Of a stretch of DNA of 64,000 bases, positions 56,238 through 63,872 are shown piece by piece. Source of the DNA: Roseateles_B flavus (GTDB lineage Bacteria; Pseudomonadota; Gammaproteobacteria; Burkholderiales; Burkholderiaceae_C); assembly GCF_039872765.1 (NCBI RefSeq), contig NZ_JBDPZC010000015.1:10947-74946 (forward strand), read 5' to 3'. A program made the translations under genes and the position numbers. The notes below the pieces were generated by a model that did not search any database, was not told where the DNA came from, and saw nothing but the letters and a program-made list of their open reading frames with translations. Positions within the stretch are counted from its first letter, which is position 1. Each line of letters begins with the position of its first letter.

Positions 56238-56978
56238 ATGGACAAGCCTGTTGCCTTCATCACCGGTGCCTCGCGCGGCATCGGGGCCGCCTGTGCGAAG
56301 GCCCTGGCCGAGGACGGCTTCGGGCTGGTCCTGCACGCCCGAAGCCAGGAGGCCCTGGAGGCCTTGATGCACGAGCTGCCGGCCGGTCTGGATCCGGTCA
56401 GCGTGCTGCCCGTGGTCTATGAGCTGCAGGACAGCGAGGCCATCGGGCAGGCCTTCCAGACGATCTTCAAGCGCTTCCGCCGCCTCGACGTGCTGGTGAA
56501 CAACGCCGGCGTGATGGAGTCCGCCAGCCTGGGCATGATCGCCCGGGACAGCCTGGCGCGCACGCTCGAGGTGAACCTCACGGCCGCCATCCTGCATCTG
56601 CAGGGCGCTGCGAAGCTGATGGGCCGGGCGGGGCGTGGCTCCATCATCAACATGTCCTCCGTGGTGGGCCGCTGGGGCGCCGAGGGGCAGGTGGCCTATG
56701 CGGCCTCCAAGGCAGGCCTGATCGGCGCCACGCTCGCCGCTGCCAAGGAGCTGGCCGCGCGCCAGGTGCGCGTCAATGCCATCGCGCCGGGCATCATCGA
56801 CACCGACCTGCACCGCCAGGACGGCCCTGAGCAGCGCCAGCGCAAGCTCGCCCTGGTGCGCATGGGGCGCATGGGCGAGGCCCGCGAGGTGGCTCAGCTG
56901 GTGAGCTTCCTGGCCTCGGACCGTGCCGCCTACATCACGGGCCAGGTGATCGGCATCGACGGAGGCATGAGCCTGTGA
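56238..56978 (+). CDS. FabG-like short-chain dehydrogenase/reductase
   Basis: The 246-residue enzyme has FITGASRGIGAACAKALAE at the nucleotide site, LVNNAGVME, catalytic Ser140-141, Tyr154 and Lys158 (VAYAASKAGL), and the C-terminal ITGQVIGIDGGMSL. This is the 3-oxoacyl-ACP reductase branch. Next to a dedicated ACP it probably reduces a beta-keto or aldehyde group on a short acyl chain. It overlaps the ligase gene by 4 nt (GTGA). Confidence 0.9.
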   Translation: MDKPVAFITGASRGIGAACAKALAEDGFGLVLHARSQEALEALMHELPAGLDPVSVLPVVYELQDSEAIGQAFQTIFKRFRRLDVLVNNAGVMESASLGMIARDSLARTLEVNLTAAILHLQGAAKLMGRAGRGSIINMSSVVGRWGAEGQVAYAASKAGLIGATLAAAKELAARQVRVNAIAPGIIDTDLHRQDGPEQRQRKLALVRMGRMGEAREVAQLVSFLASDRAAYITGQVIGIDGGMSL

Positions 56979-58330
56979 ACTTCTGGGCGCTGGACGCGGC
57001 CCACGGCGAACGCGTCGTGGCCATCGACACGGGCGGCCGCGAGGTGTCCGGCCGCCAGCTCGCCGAAGCCGTCCGCGCCAGCGAGGAGGCCTTGGCCCGC
57101 CTGGGCACGCGCACGCTGGGCCTGATGTTCTGCAGCAACCGCCTCAGCGACGTGACCCTGTACCTGGCCTGTCTTCGCCAAGGGCACGTGCCCTTGCTGC
57201 TGCCAGCGGACATGCCAGCCCGGCAGGTGGAGGCATTGCGGGCCCACTACCGGCCCCAGTGGGTGGCCGGGCTGGACCCCGCCGACGCCGGGCCCGTCGC
57301 CCAGCCCGACGCGCCCCCCGTACTGCTGCACCCTTCGCTGGCCCTGTTGCTCAGCACCTCGGGCAGCACCGGGAGCCCGCGGCTGGTGCGCTTGTCGCGC
57401 GAGGCACTGCAGGCGAACGCAGCCTCCATCGCCGAGTACCTGCAGCTGGGCTCCGGGGAGCGCGCGATCCTGAGCCTGCCCATGCACTACTCCTACGGCC
57501 TGTCCGTGCTGAACAGCCACCTGCTGGCCGGCGGCAGCGTCGTGCTGGGCGGGCCGGGCATCATCAGCCCGGAGTTCGTGCCGCTGATGCGCCGCCATGC
57601 CGTGACCTCCCTGGCCGGCGTGCCCTACATGTACCAGATGCTGCATCGCACCGGCTTCTTCCAGCAGGACCTGCCAGCCCTGCGCACCCTCACTCAGGCC
57701 GGTGGCAAGCTGGACGAGCGCCTGGCCCGGCGGGTCCACGAGCACGCGCTGGCGGCCGGGCGCCGTTTCTTCGTCATGTATGGCCAGACGGAAGCCTGCG
57801 CCCGCATCAGCTATGTGCCGCCCGACCAGCTCGCCCGCAAGATGGGCTCCATCGGCGTGCCTATCCCCGGCGGACGCCTGGACCTGGACCCGCACACCCA
57901 GGAGCTGGTCTACGAGGGGCCCAATGTGATGCTGGGCTATGCCGAGTCGCGCGAGGAGCTGGCGCTGGGCGACGTGATGAAGGGCCGCCTGCCCACGGGC
58001 GACCTGGCCCGCCGCGACGAAGACGGCTTCTTCTTCCTCGAAGGCCGGATCAAGCGTTTCATCAAGGTCTACGGCAACCGCATCGGCCTGGACGAGGTCG
58101 AGCGTGCGCTGGAGGCCCTGCTGCAGCTGCCGGTCGCGGTGGCGGGGCGTGATGATCGGCTGGTCGTGTGGATGGAGACTGGCGATGCCGCGCTCGTCGC
58201 GCAGGCCAGTGCCCTGGTGCGGCAGCAGTTCGGCATCCATCCGAGTGCCACCCAGTGCCGCGCGGTGGACGCGCTGCCTCTGCTGGCCTCGGGCAAGAAG
58301 CACTACGCAGCACTGCTGGAAGGTTCATGA
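56975..58330 (+). CDS. AMP-dependent acyl ligase (acyl-CoA/acyl-ACP synthetase family)
   Basis: The 451-residue enzyme has the adenylate-forming motifs LLLSTSGSTGSPRLVRLS (residues 125-142), MYGQTEACARISYVP, GDLARRDEDGFFFLEGRIK and the C-terminal GKKHYAAL with the catalytic Lys. It would activate a carboxylic acid as acyl-AMP and load it on the ACP encoded two genes upstream. GTG start overlaps the previous stop; no ATG near the start fits better. Its stop overlaps the LuxE-like start (ATGA). Confidence 0.87.
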   Translation: MNFWALDAAHGERVVAIDTGGREVSGRQLAEAVRASEEALARLGTRTLGLMFCSNRLSDVTLYLACLRQGHVPLLLPADMPARQVEALRAHYRPQWVAGLDPADAGPVAQPDAPPVLLHPSLALLLSTSGSTGSPRLVRLSREALQANAASIAEYLQLGSGERAILSLPMHYSYGLSVLNSHLLAGGSVVLGGPGIISPEFVPLMRRHAVTSLAGVPYMYQMLHRTGFFQQDLPALRTLTQAGGKLDERLARRVHEHALAAGRRFFVMYGQTEACARISYVPPDQLARKMGSIGVPIPGGRLDLDPHTQELVYEGPNVMLGYAESREELALGDVMKGRLPTGDLARRDEDGFFFLEGRIKRFIKVYGNRIGLDEVERALEALLQLPVAVAGRDDRLVVWMETGDAALVAQASALVRQQFGIHPSATQCRAVDALPLLASGKKHYAALLEGS

Positions 58331-59433
58331 GCGCCACGCCTCCGATCCCGCAAGACTGGCCGTCCCTGCCGATGGAAGGTCTGGGGCCCTTCGACGCGCC
58401 CGCCAGCGTCAAGGACCCTGCCTTCCTGCGCACCATGCAGGCGCTGACGCAGTGGCACCGGGCGCGCTGTGCGCCCTATGCCCAGGTCCTCGAGCGCCTG
58501 TTCCCGCCGGGCGAAGCCACGCATCTCCATGAGCTGCCCTACCTGCCCGTGCGGCTGTTCAAGACGCGGGAGCTGCGCAGCGTGGATCCGGCTCAGGTCA
58601 TCAAGACGCTGACATCCAGCGGCACGAGCGGGCAGGCGGTGTCGAAGATCTACCTCGACCGCGAGACCTCGCTCCGGCAGAGCCGTGCCCTGGCCGCCAT
58701 CATGGCCTCCTTCCTCGGGCGCAAGCGCTGGCCCATGCTCATCGTGGACTCCAGCGAGCTGCTGAAGGACCGCCGGCAGTTCAGCGCCCGGGCGGCCGCC
58801 ATCCTGGGCTTCTCGCTGTACGGCCGCGACCACAGCTATTGCCTGGACGGCAGCCTGGCGCTCGATGCGGCCGCGCTGCGGGATTTCCTGGACCGGCATG
58901 CGGACACACCCGTCCTGCTGTTCGGCTTCACCTTCATCGTCTGGCAGGGGCTGTACCAGAGCGCCCTCCGCCAGGGGCTGCAGCTGCGCCTGCCGCCGGG
59001 CAGCCTGCTGATCCACGGTGGCGGCTGGAAGCGGCTGACGGACCAGCAGGTCGACAACGCGAGCTTCAAGCGCTGCCTGCAGCAGCAGTTCGGCATCGAG
59101 CATGTCCACAACTACTACGGCATGGTGGAGCAGGTGGGCTCCATCTTCATGGAGTGCGAGCACGGCAGCCTGCATGTGCCCGGTTTCGCCGACGTGCTGG
59201 TGCGCCATCCCCACACCCTGCAGCCCCAGCCCCCGGGCGAGCGCGGCCTCATCCAGGTGCTGAGCGCCCTGCCGCTGAGCTATCCCGGCCATTCCCTGCT
59301 GACCGAGGACGTCGGCATCATCCACGGACGCGACGACTGCCCCTGCGGACGCCAGGGCGCCCGGCTGTCGGTGCTCGGGCGCCTGGCGCAGGTGGAACTG
59401 CGCGGCTGCAGTGACACGAGGGCCCTGGCATGA
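58327..59433 (+). CDS. LuxE-like acyl-protein synthetase
   Basis: The 368-residue protein belongs to the LuxE branch of adenylate-forming enzymes: FKTRELRSVDPAQVIKTLTS followed by SSGTSGQAVSKIYLDRETS, and later HVHNYYGMVEQVGSIFMECE, with LTEDVGIIHGRDDCPCGRQG near the end. LuxE activates a fatty acid and hands it to LuxC for reduction to an aldehyde. No luxAB genes are nearby; homologous LuxE/LuxC pairs occur in surface-polysaccharide clusters. It is translationally coupled to both neighbours. Confidence 0.87.
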   Translation: MSATPPIPQDWPSLPMEGLGPFDAPASVKDPAFLRTMQALTQWHRARCAPYAQVLERLFPPGEATHLHELPYLPVRLFKTRELRSVDPAQVIKTLTSSGTSGQAVSKIYLDRETSLRQSRALAAIMASFLGRKRWPMLIVDSSELLKDRRQFSARAAAILGFSLYGRDHSYCLDGSLALDAAALRDFLDRHADTPVLLFGFTFIVWQGLYQSALRQGLQLRLPPGSLLIHGGGWKRLTDQQVDNASFKRCLQQQFGIEHVHNYYGMVEQVGSIFMECEHGSLHVPGFADVLVRHPHTLQPQPPGERGLIQVLSALPLSYPGHSLLTEDVGIIHGRDDCPCGRQGARLSVLGRLAQVELRGCSDTRALA

Positions 59434-60677
59434 CGAGACCGCGCTATCTGCTGGGAGCCGCCCCCGACGCCCGCCTGGAGGAGGTGCTGCAGCGCCTGTC
59501 CGTGCAGCCGGCCTGGCAGCCCTTCGACGAGCGCGTGCTCGCCTTCGTGCGCCGCTTCTCGCAGCGGCTGCTGACCTCGCCGGAGATCCGCCGCTTTCCG
59601 GAGCTGGCCGCGCTGGGCCACTGGTTCCGCGGCGCCCAGTTGCGGGACCTCGCCCAGCGCCACGCTCCACAGGCCGGAGACCACCTGCTGCTGGGCCGCG
59701 GCCTGGCCTTCCACCTGGCGCCCAGCAATGTGGACTCGGTGTTCATGTACTCCTGGCTGCTGTCCCTGCTGGCCGGCAATGTGAACCTGGTGCGCGTGTC
59801 GCAGCAGCCCAGCGAGGGTCAGGACTTCCTGGTCGAGATGCTGCGCAGCACGCTGGACGAGGACGTCGGCGATGCCGTGCGCGAGCGCTTCGTGCTGCTG
59901 ACCTACGCTCACGACGAGCAGCTCACCCGTCAGATCTCGCAGGCGTGCATGCTGCGGGTGGTCTGGGGCGGAGACGCCACCGTGCAGGCCATCCGTGCCA
60001 TCGCGCTGCGGCCCACGGCGGTGGAGGTGTGCTTCCCCGATCGCTTCTCAGCCTGCGCCATCCGGGCCCAGGCGGTCCTGGAGGCCTCGGACGCGGCCCT
60101 GGACCAGCTGGCGGCCGACTTCTTCAATGATGCCTTCTGGTTCGCCCAGCAGGCCTGCTCCTCGCCGCGCCTGGTGGCCTGGATCGGCACCGACGAAGCC
60201 GCCGAGGCCGCGGCAGCCCGCTTCTGGCCGGCCCTGCGCCAGGTCCTGGCGCGCCGGCAGCCGCAGGACAGCGAGGCCGCCTGCATGGCCCGTCTCGCGG
60301 CGAGCTTCGAGTTCGCGGCCGCCGGCCTGGCCCGGCCGGCCGAGCCGGGCATGCCGGCCGCCGCCCTGCCCACCCGCCTGCGCCTGGAGTCCCTCCTGGA
60401 TGCCGAGGCCCGGGCGCTGCATTGCGGCCACGGCCTCTTCCTGGAGCTCCAGCTGCCGGAGCTCGCTGCGCTGGCGGCCCACCTGAGCGACAAAGAGCAG
60501 ACCCTGGCCGTGCACGGTTTTTCCCGCGAGGCCCTGCTGGAGTTGGTCCAGGTCCTGCCCGCGCGGGCGCTGGACCGGCTGTGCCCGATCGGGCAGGCGC
60601 TGGCCTTCGCCCCGACCTGGGACGGCGTCGACCTGATCTCAGCCTTCAGCCGCAAACTCCTGCTGCCGCCGCCATGA
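59430..60677 (+). CDS. LuxC-like acyl-CoA/acyl-protein reductase
   Basis: The 415-residue protein has the LuxC fold: HLAPSNVDSVFMYSWLLSL and LLAGNVNLVRVS in the nucleotide-binding half, and the catalytic Cys243 in FWFAQQACSSPRLVAW. It reduces a thioester or acyl-enzyme to an aldehyde with NADPH. Together with the LuxE-like protein, ACP, ligase and SDR it forms a pathway for a modified short acyl chain. The GNAT gene start overlaps its stop (ATGA). Confidence 0.87.
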   Translation: MTRPRYLLGAAPDARLEEVLQRLSVQPAWQPFDERVLAFVRRFSQRLLTSPEIRRFPELAALGHWFRGAQLRDLAQRHAPQAGDHLLLGRGLAFHLAPSNVDSVFMYSWLLSLLAGNVNLVRVSQQPSEGQDFLVEMLRSTLDEDVGDAVRERFVLLTYAHDEQLTRQISQACMLRVVWGGDATVQAIRAIALRPTAVEVCFPDRFSACAIRAQAVLEASDAALDQLAADFFNDAFWFAQQACSSPRLVAWIGTDEAAEAAAARFWPALRQVLARRQPQDSEAACMARLAASFEFAAAGLARPAEPGMPAAALPTRLRLESLLDAEARALHCGHGLFLELQLPELAALAAHLSDKEQTLAVHGFSREALLELVQVLPARALDRLCPIGQALAFAPTWDGVDLISAFSRKLLLPPP

Positions 60678-61456
60678 CACCACTGCGCTGCCGATCCGCA
60701 TCGCTGGCCTGCCGCCTGACGCCCTGGGACGAGCGCGTGTTCGGCCATCGCTGCGCCGAGATCACGGCGCTGGACGTGGGTGACGCCGCAGACCTCGGGC
60801 CGCTGCTGGCCCTGTTCAACGACTGGGCTCGGCAGGAGCAGGTGGCCTTTGCCTACGGCCGTTTCCCGCCCACGGCGGCGATCAAGGCGGCCTTCCACGA
60901 GGCCGGCTTCTATTTCGCGGAGGCGAGCTACCGGCTGCGGCATGCGCGCATCCAGCAGACGGCGTCCCTGGATGCGCTGGCCCGGCCCGGCCCGGTGCTC
61001 CAGGCGGCCCAGCCGGCCGACCTGGCTCGGGTGCAGGACATCCTCGCCGAGGACTTCCACCACGGCCGCATCCACGAGGACCCCTGGGTGGATCCCGCGG
61101 ACGCCGCCCAGCGCAACCGCAACTGGCTGGCCGACCTGCAGGCCCAGCGGCATGACATCCTCACCTACCAGCTCAAGGGCGAGGTCATCGGCCTGCATGT
61201 GCAGCGGGCCGCGGCGCCGGGGCCTGGCATCGAATGGGTGCTGACGGGGGTGAAGCGGAGCCATGCGCTGCTGGGGGTGTCCCTGTGGGCTGAGGTGATG
61301 AAATGGAACCGGGCGCAGGGCGTCCGTGAGGTTCACACGCTGATCTCGGCCGCCAACGTGCCGATCCTGAACCTCTACCGGCGGCTCGATTTCCAGTTCG
61401 AGTCCTTGCTGATCGGATTTCACAGGCGCTACAGACATGACAAGAATCCCCTTTAA
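60674..61456 (+). CDS. GNAT acyltransferase, WecD/FdtC-like
   Basis: The 260-residue protein has a short N-terminal domain starting CRLTPWDERVFGHRCAEI, typical of WecD-type sugar N-acetyltransferases, and a C-terminal GNAT fold with LTGVKRSHALLGVSLWAEV and VHTLISAANVPILNLYRRLDF. It should N-acylate the 4-amino group of the sugar made by the aminotransferase encoded next. Given the acyl cassette just upstream, the donor may be a specialised acyl-ACP rather than acetyl-CoA (inference). Its end overlaps the aminotransferase gene by 20 nt. Confidence 0.83.
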   Translation: MTPLRCRSASLACRLTPWDERVFGHRCAEITALDVGDAADLGPLLALFNDWARQEQVAFAYGRFPPTAAIKAAFHEAGFYFAEASYRLRHARIQQTASLDALARPGPVLQAAQPADLARVQDILAEDFHHGRIHEDPWVDPADAAQRNRNWLADLQAQRHDILTYQLKGEVIGLHVQRAAAPGPGIEWVLTGVKRSHALLGVSLWAEVMKWNRAQGVREVHTLISAANVPILNLYRRLDFQFESLLIGFHRRYRHDKNPL

Positions 61457-62564
61457 CAAGCCCTATCTGCATGGCCGGGAGCTGGTCTACATCGCGCAGG
61501 CCGTGGCCTCGGGCAAGATCTCGGGCGACGGCATGTTCACCCGCAAGTGCCATCAGTTCTTCGAGCAGCGCTGGGGCTTCCCGAAGACGCTGATGACCAC
61601 CTCCTGCACGGACGCGCTGGAGATGTGCGCCCTGCTGCTGGACATCCGCGAGGGCGATGAGGTCATCGTGCCCTCCTTCACCTTCGTCTCGACCGCCAAC
61701 GCCTTCGTGCTGCGCGGCGCCAGGCTGGTGTTCGCCGACAGCGAGCCGGACAACCCCAACCTCGACCCCCGTGGCCTGGAGGCGCTGATCACGCCGCGCA
61801 CCCGTGCCATCGTGGTGGTGCACTACGCCGGGGTTGCCTGCGACATGGACCCCATCCTGACGCTGGCCGCCAGCCGCGGCATCGTCGTGGTGGAAGATGC
61901 CGCCCAGGCCATCGACTCGTACTACAAGAGCCGTCCGCTGGGCAGCCTGGGTACGCTCGCCACCTTCTCCTTCCACGAGACCAAGAACGTCATCGCGGGC
62001 GAGGGCGGCCTGCTGGTCATCAACAATCCCCAGCTGACGGAGCGAGCGGAGATCATCCGCGAGAAGGGCACCAACCGCAGCGCCTTCTTCCGGGGCGAGG
62101 TGGACAAGTACGGCTGGGTGGACATCGGCTCTTCCTTCCTTCCGTCGGACATCGTGTCGGCCTATCTCTACGCCCAGCTGGAGGTGCTGGACGCCATCCA
62201 GCTGCGCCGCAAGGCCCTCTGGCAGCGCTACTGGGACAATCTGGCCCCGGCCCTGCCGGCCAAGGGCGTGAAGCTGCCCGTCGTGCCGGCATGGGCCAGC
62301 AACAACGGCCACATGTTCTACCTGGTGTGCGAGAGCCTGGCCCAGCGCAGCGTACTGATCGAGGCCCTCAAGAAGGAGGGGATCGACGCCGTCTTCCACT
62401 ACCAGTCCCTGCATCGCAGCCGCTACTACGCCGCCAGGCATGACGGTCGCGAGCTGCCGAACTGCGACCGCTTTGCGGACTGCCTGGTCCGCCTGCCCTT
62501 CTTCTACGAGCTGCAGGACGCCGACGTGGACCGCATCTGCGGCACCGTGCTGGCCGCGCTGTGA
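61437..62564 (+). CDS. wecE: dTDP-4-amino-4,6-dideoxygalactose transaminase, WecE-like
   Basis: The 375-residue DegT-family enzyme matches WecE/RffA block by block: IPFNKPYLHGRELVYIAQAV, TSCTDALEMCALLLDI, IREKGTNRSAFFRGEVDKY and DIGSSFLPSDIVSAYLYAQL. PLP binds Lys183 in FSFHETKNVIAGEGG. It converts dTDP-4-keto-6-deoxyglucose to the 4-amino-galacto sugar. The genes for the dTDP precursor (rmlA, rmlB) are not in the window. Its stop overlaps the UbiA-type gene (GTGA). Confidence 0.93.
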   Translation: MTRIPFNKPYLHGRELVYIAQAVASGKISGDGMFTRKCHQFFEQRWGFPKTLMTTSCTDALEMCALLLDIREGDEVIVPSFTFVSTANAFVLRGARLVFADSEPDNPNLDPRGLEALITPRTRAIVVVHYAGVACDMDPILTLAASRGIVVVEDAAQAIDSYYKSRPLGSLGTLATFSFHETKNVIAGEGGLLVINNPQLTERAEIIREKGTNRSAFFRGEVDKYGWVDIGSSFLPSDIVSAYLYAQLEVLDAIQLRRKALWQRYWDNLAPALPAKGVKLPVVPAWASNNGHMFYLVCESLAQRSVLIEALKKEGIDAVFHYQSLHRSRYYAARHDGRELPNCDRFADCLVRLPFFYELQDADVDRICGTVLAAL

Positions 62565-63445
62565 CCGGCTCCGCGCAGCAAGAGACCAGGAAGGCATCGA
62601 TGGAACTGCTGAAACTCATGCGCCCGCGCCAGTGGGTGAAGAACATCTTCGTGCTGGCACCGCTGGTGTTTGCCGGCGCCTTCAGAAGCCCGGCGGCGCA
62701 GGGGGCCGTGCTGCTGGCCTTCGTGCTCTTTTGCATCGCCTCGTCCGCGGCCTACATCGTCAACGACCTGCAGGACATCGACAAAGACCGCCGCCATCCC
62801 GTGAAGTCGAAGACGCGGCCGCTGGCTGCCGGGACGGTCTCGGTGCGGGCCGCCTTGCTGCTGCTGGGCCTCCTGTACCTGGTGCTGCTGTCGGCCTGGT
62901 GGTGGCAGCCGGGCGTCGTCAAGGTGCTGGCGGCCTACCTCGCGCTGAACCTCGCCTACAGCTTCGGGCTCAAGCATCAGCCGGTGCTGGACATCTTCCT
63001 GGTGGCCTTCGGCTTCGTCCTGCGTGTGTATGCAGGCGCGGAGGCCCTGGCGGTGCCGGTGTCTTCCTGGATGTTCGTGACCACGATGTGCCTGGCCCTG
63101 TACATGGCCGCCGTCAAGCGCCGGCAGGAGCTCAGCCAGCGCGGCAGCGAGGCCCGCGACGTGCTGCAGCACTACTCCGTCGCGCTGGTGGACCGGTATG
63201 CGGAGATGGCGGCGATGGGCGCCCTGGTCTTCTACAGTCTCTTCGTCATGTCCAGCCGGCCCGAGCTGGTGGTGACGGTGCCCGTGGTGCTCTTCGGCCT
63301 GTTCCGCTACTGGTATGTGGTGGAGACGCTGGAGGGCGGGGAGTCACCGACGGACGTCCTGCTGTCCGACCTGCCCCTGCTGCTGACGGTGCTCGTGTGG
63401 ATGGGCGCCTGCCTGTGGGTGCTCTGGCCTGCGGCCGGAGGGTGA
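62561..63445 (+). CDS. ubiA: UbiA-family 5-phosphoribosyl-1-phosphoryl-polyprenol (DPPR) synthase
   Basis: The 294-residue protein has nine membrane helices. RPRQWVKNIFVLAPLVF at the start and the prenyl-diphosphate motif NDLQDIDKDRRHPVKSKTRP (Asn68, Asp72, Asp76) with a second acidic loop around residues 130-150 resemble Rv3806c, which joins PRPP to decaprenyl phosphate, the first step to arabinose donor. The DNA-level partner enzymes DprE1/DprE2 are encoded 9 kb upstream in the same operon, and a PAP2-like gene follows, as Rv3807c follows Rv3806c. The GTG at 62561 overlaps wecE; ATG 62600 with GAAGG upstream is also plausible. Confidence 0.87.
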   Translation: MTGSAQQETRKASMELLKLMRPRQWVKNIFVLAPLVFAGAFRSPAAQGAVLLAFVLFCIASSAAYIVNDLQDIDKDRRHPVKSKTRPLAAGTVSVRAALLLLGLLYLVLLSAWWWQPGVVKVLAAYLALNLAYSFGLKHQPVLDIFLVAFGFVLRVYAGAEALAVPVSSWMFVTTMCLALYMAAVKRRQELSQRGSEARDVLQHYSVALVDRYAEMAAMGALVFYSLFVMSSRPELVVTVPVVLFGLFRYWYVVETLEGGESPTDVLLSDLPLLLTVLVWMGACLWVLWPAAGG

Positions 63446-63449
63446 CACC

Positions 63450-63866
63450 ATGGACCTGTCCTATCTTGTGACGCCCTTCCTCGCCTGGCTGGTGGCGGGC
63501 AGCCTGAAGTTCCTGATCAACAGCATCCGTGCCCGGCGCTGGGCCTTCGGCCTGATCGGCTATGGCGGCCTGCCCAGCAATCACAGCGCCATCGTCAGCA
63601 GCACGGCGGTCCTGATCGCCCTGCGCGAGGGACTGGGCCATCCGGCCTTCGGCGTGGCGCTGACCCTGGCCTTCGTGGTGATGATGGACGCGCGCAGCCT
63701 GCGCCGCCAGGTGGGCCGCCAGGCCGAGGCCATCAACCGCCTGGCCGGGGAGGCCGCCGGGCACGAGCCGCTGCGGACCCGCATGGGGCACAGCGGGCTT
63801 GAGATCGTCGCGGGCGTGGCGACGGGCGCGGGCGTTGCCCTGCTGGTGTTCCATGGCCTTCGCTGA
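63450..63866 (+). CDS. DUF212 membrane protein, divergent PAP2-like phosphatase candidate
   Basis: The 138-residue protein has four membrane helices and the DUF212 signature GYGGLPSNHSAIVSSTAV, a relic of the PSGH motif of PAP2 phosphatases, followed by VVMMDARSLRRQVGRQA and a terminal GHSGLEIVAGVATG. DUF212 proteins are annotated as acid-phosphatase/haloperoxidase-related. Four nt after the DPPR synthase gene, it holds the place of Rv3807c, the proposed DPPR phosphatase. GGAGGG serves as ribosome-binding site inside the end of ubiA. Activity is inferred. Confidence 0.8.
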   Translation: MDLSYLVTPFLAWLVAGSLKFLINSIRARRWAFGLIGYGGLPSNHSAIVSSTAVLIALREGLGHPAFGVALTLAFVVMMDARSLRRQVGRQAEAINRLAGEAAGHEPLRTRMGHSGLEIVAGVATGAGVALLVFHGLR

Positions 63867-63872
63867 GGCCGA

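Noticed and set aside
58327..60677. Bioluminescence (lux) operon
   Set aside because: luxC- and luxE-like genes are present but luxA, luxB and luxD are not. The neighbours are sugar-modification genes.
54632..62564. arn-type polymyxin-resistance (Ara4N) operon
   Set aside because: The GT2 and small flippase resemble ArnC and ArnE/F, but there is no ArnA, ArnD or ArnT. The aminotransferase matches WecE rather than ArnB.
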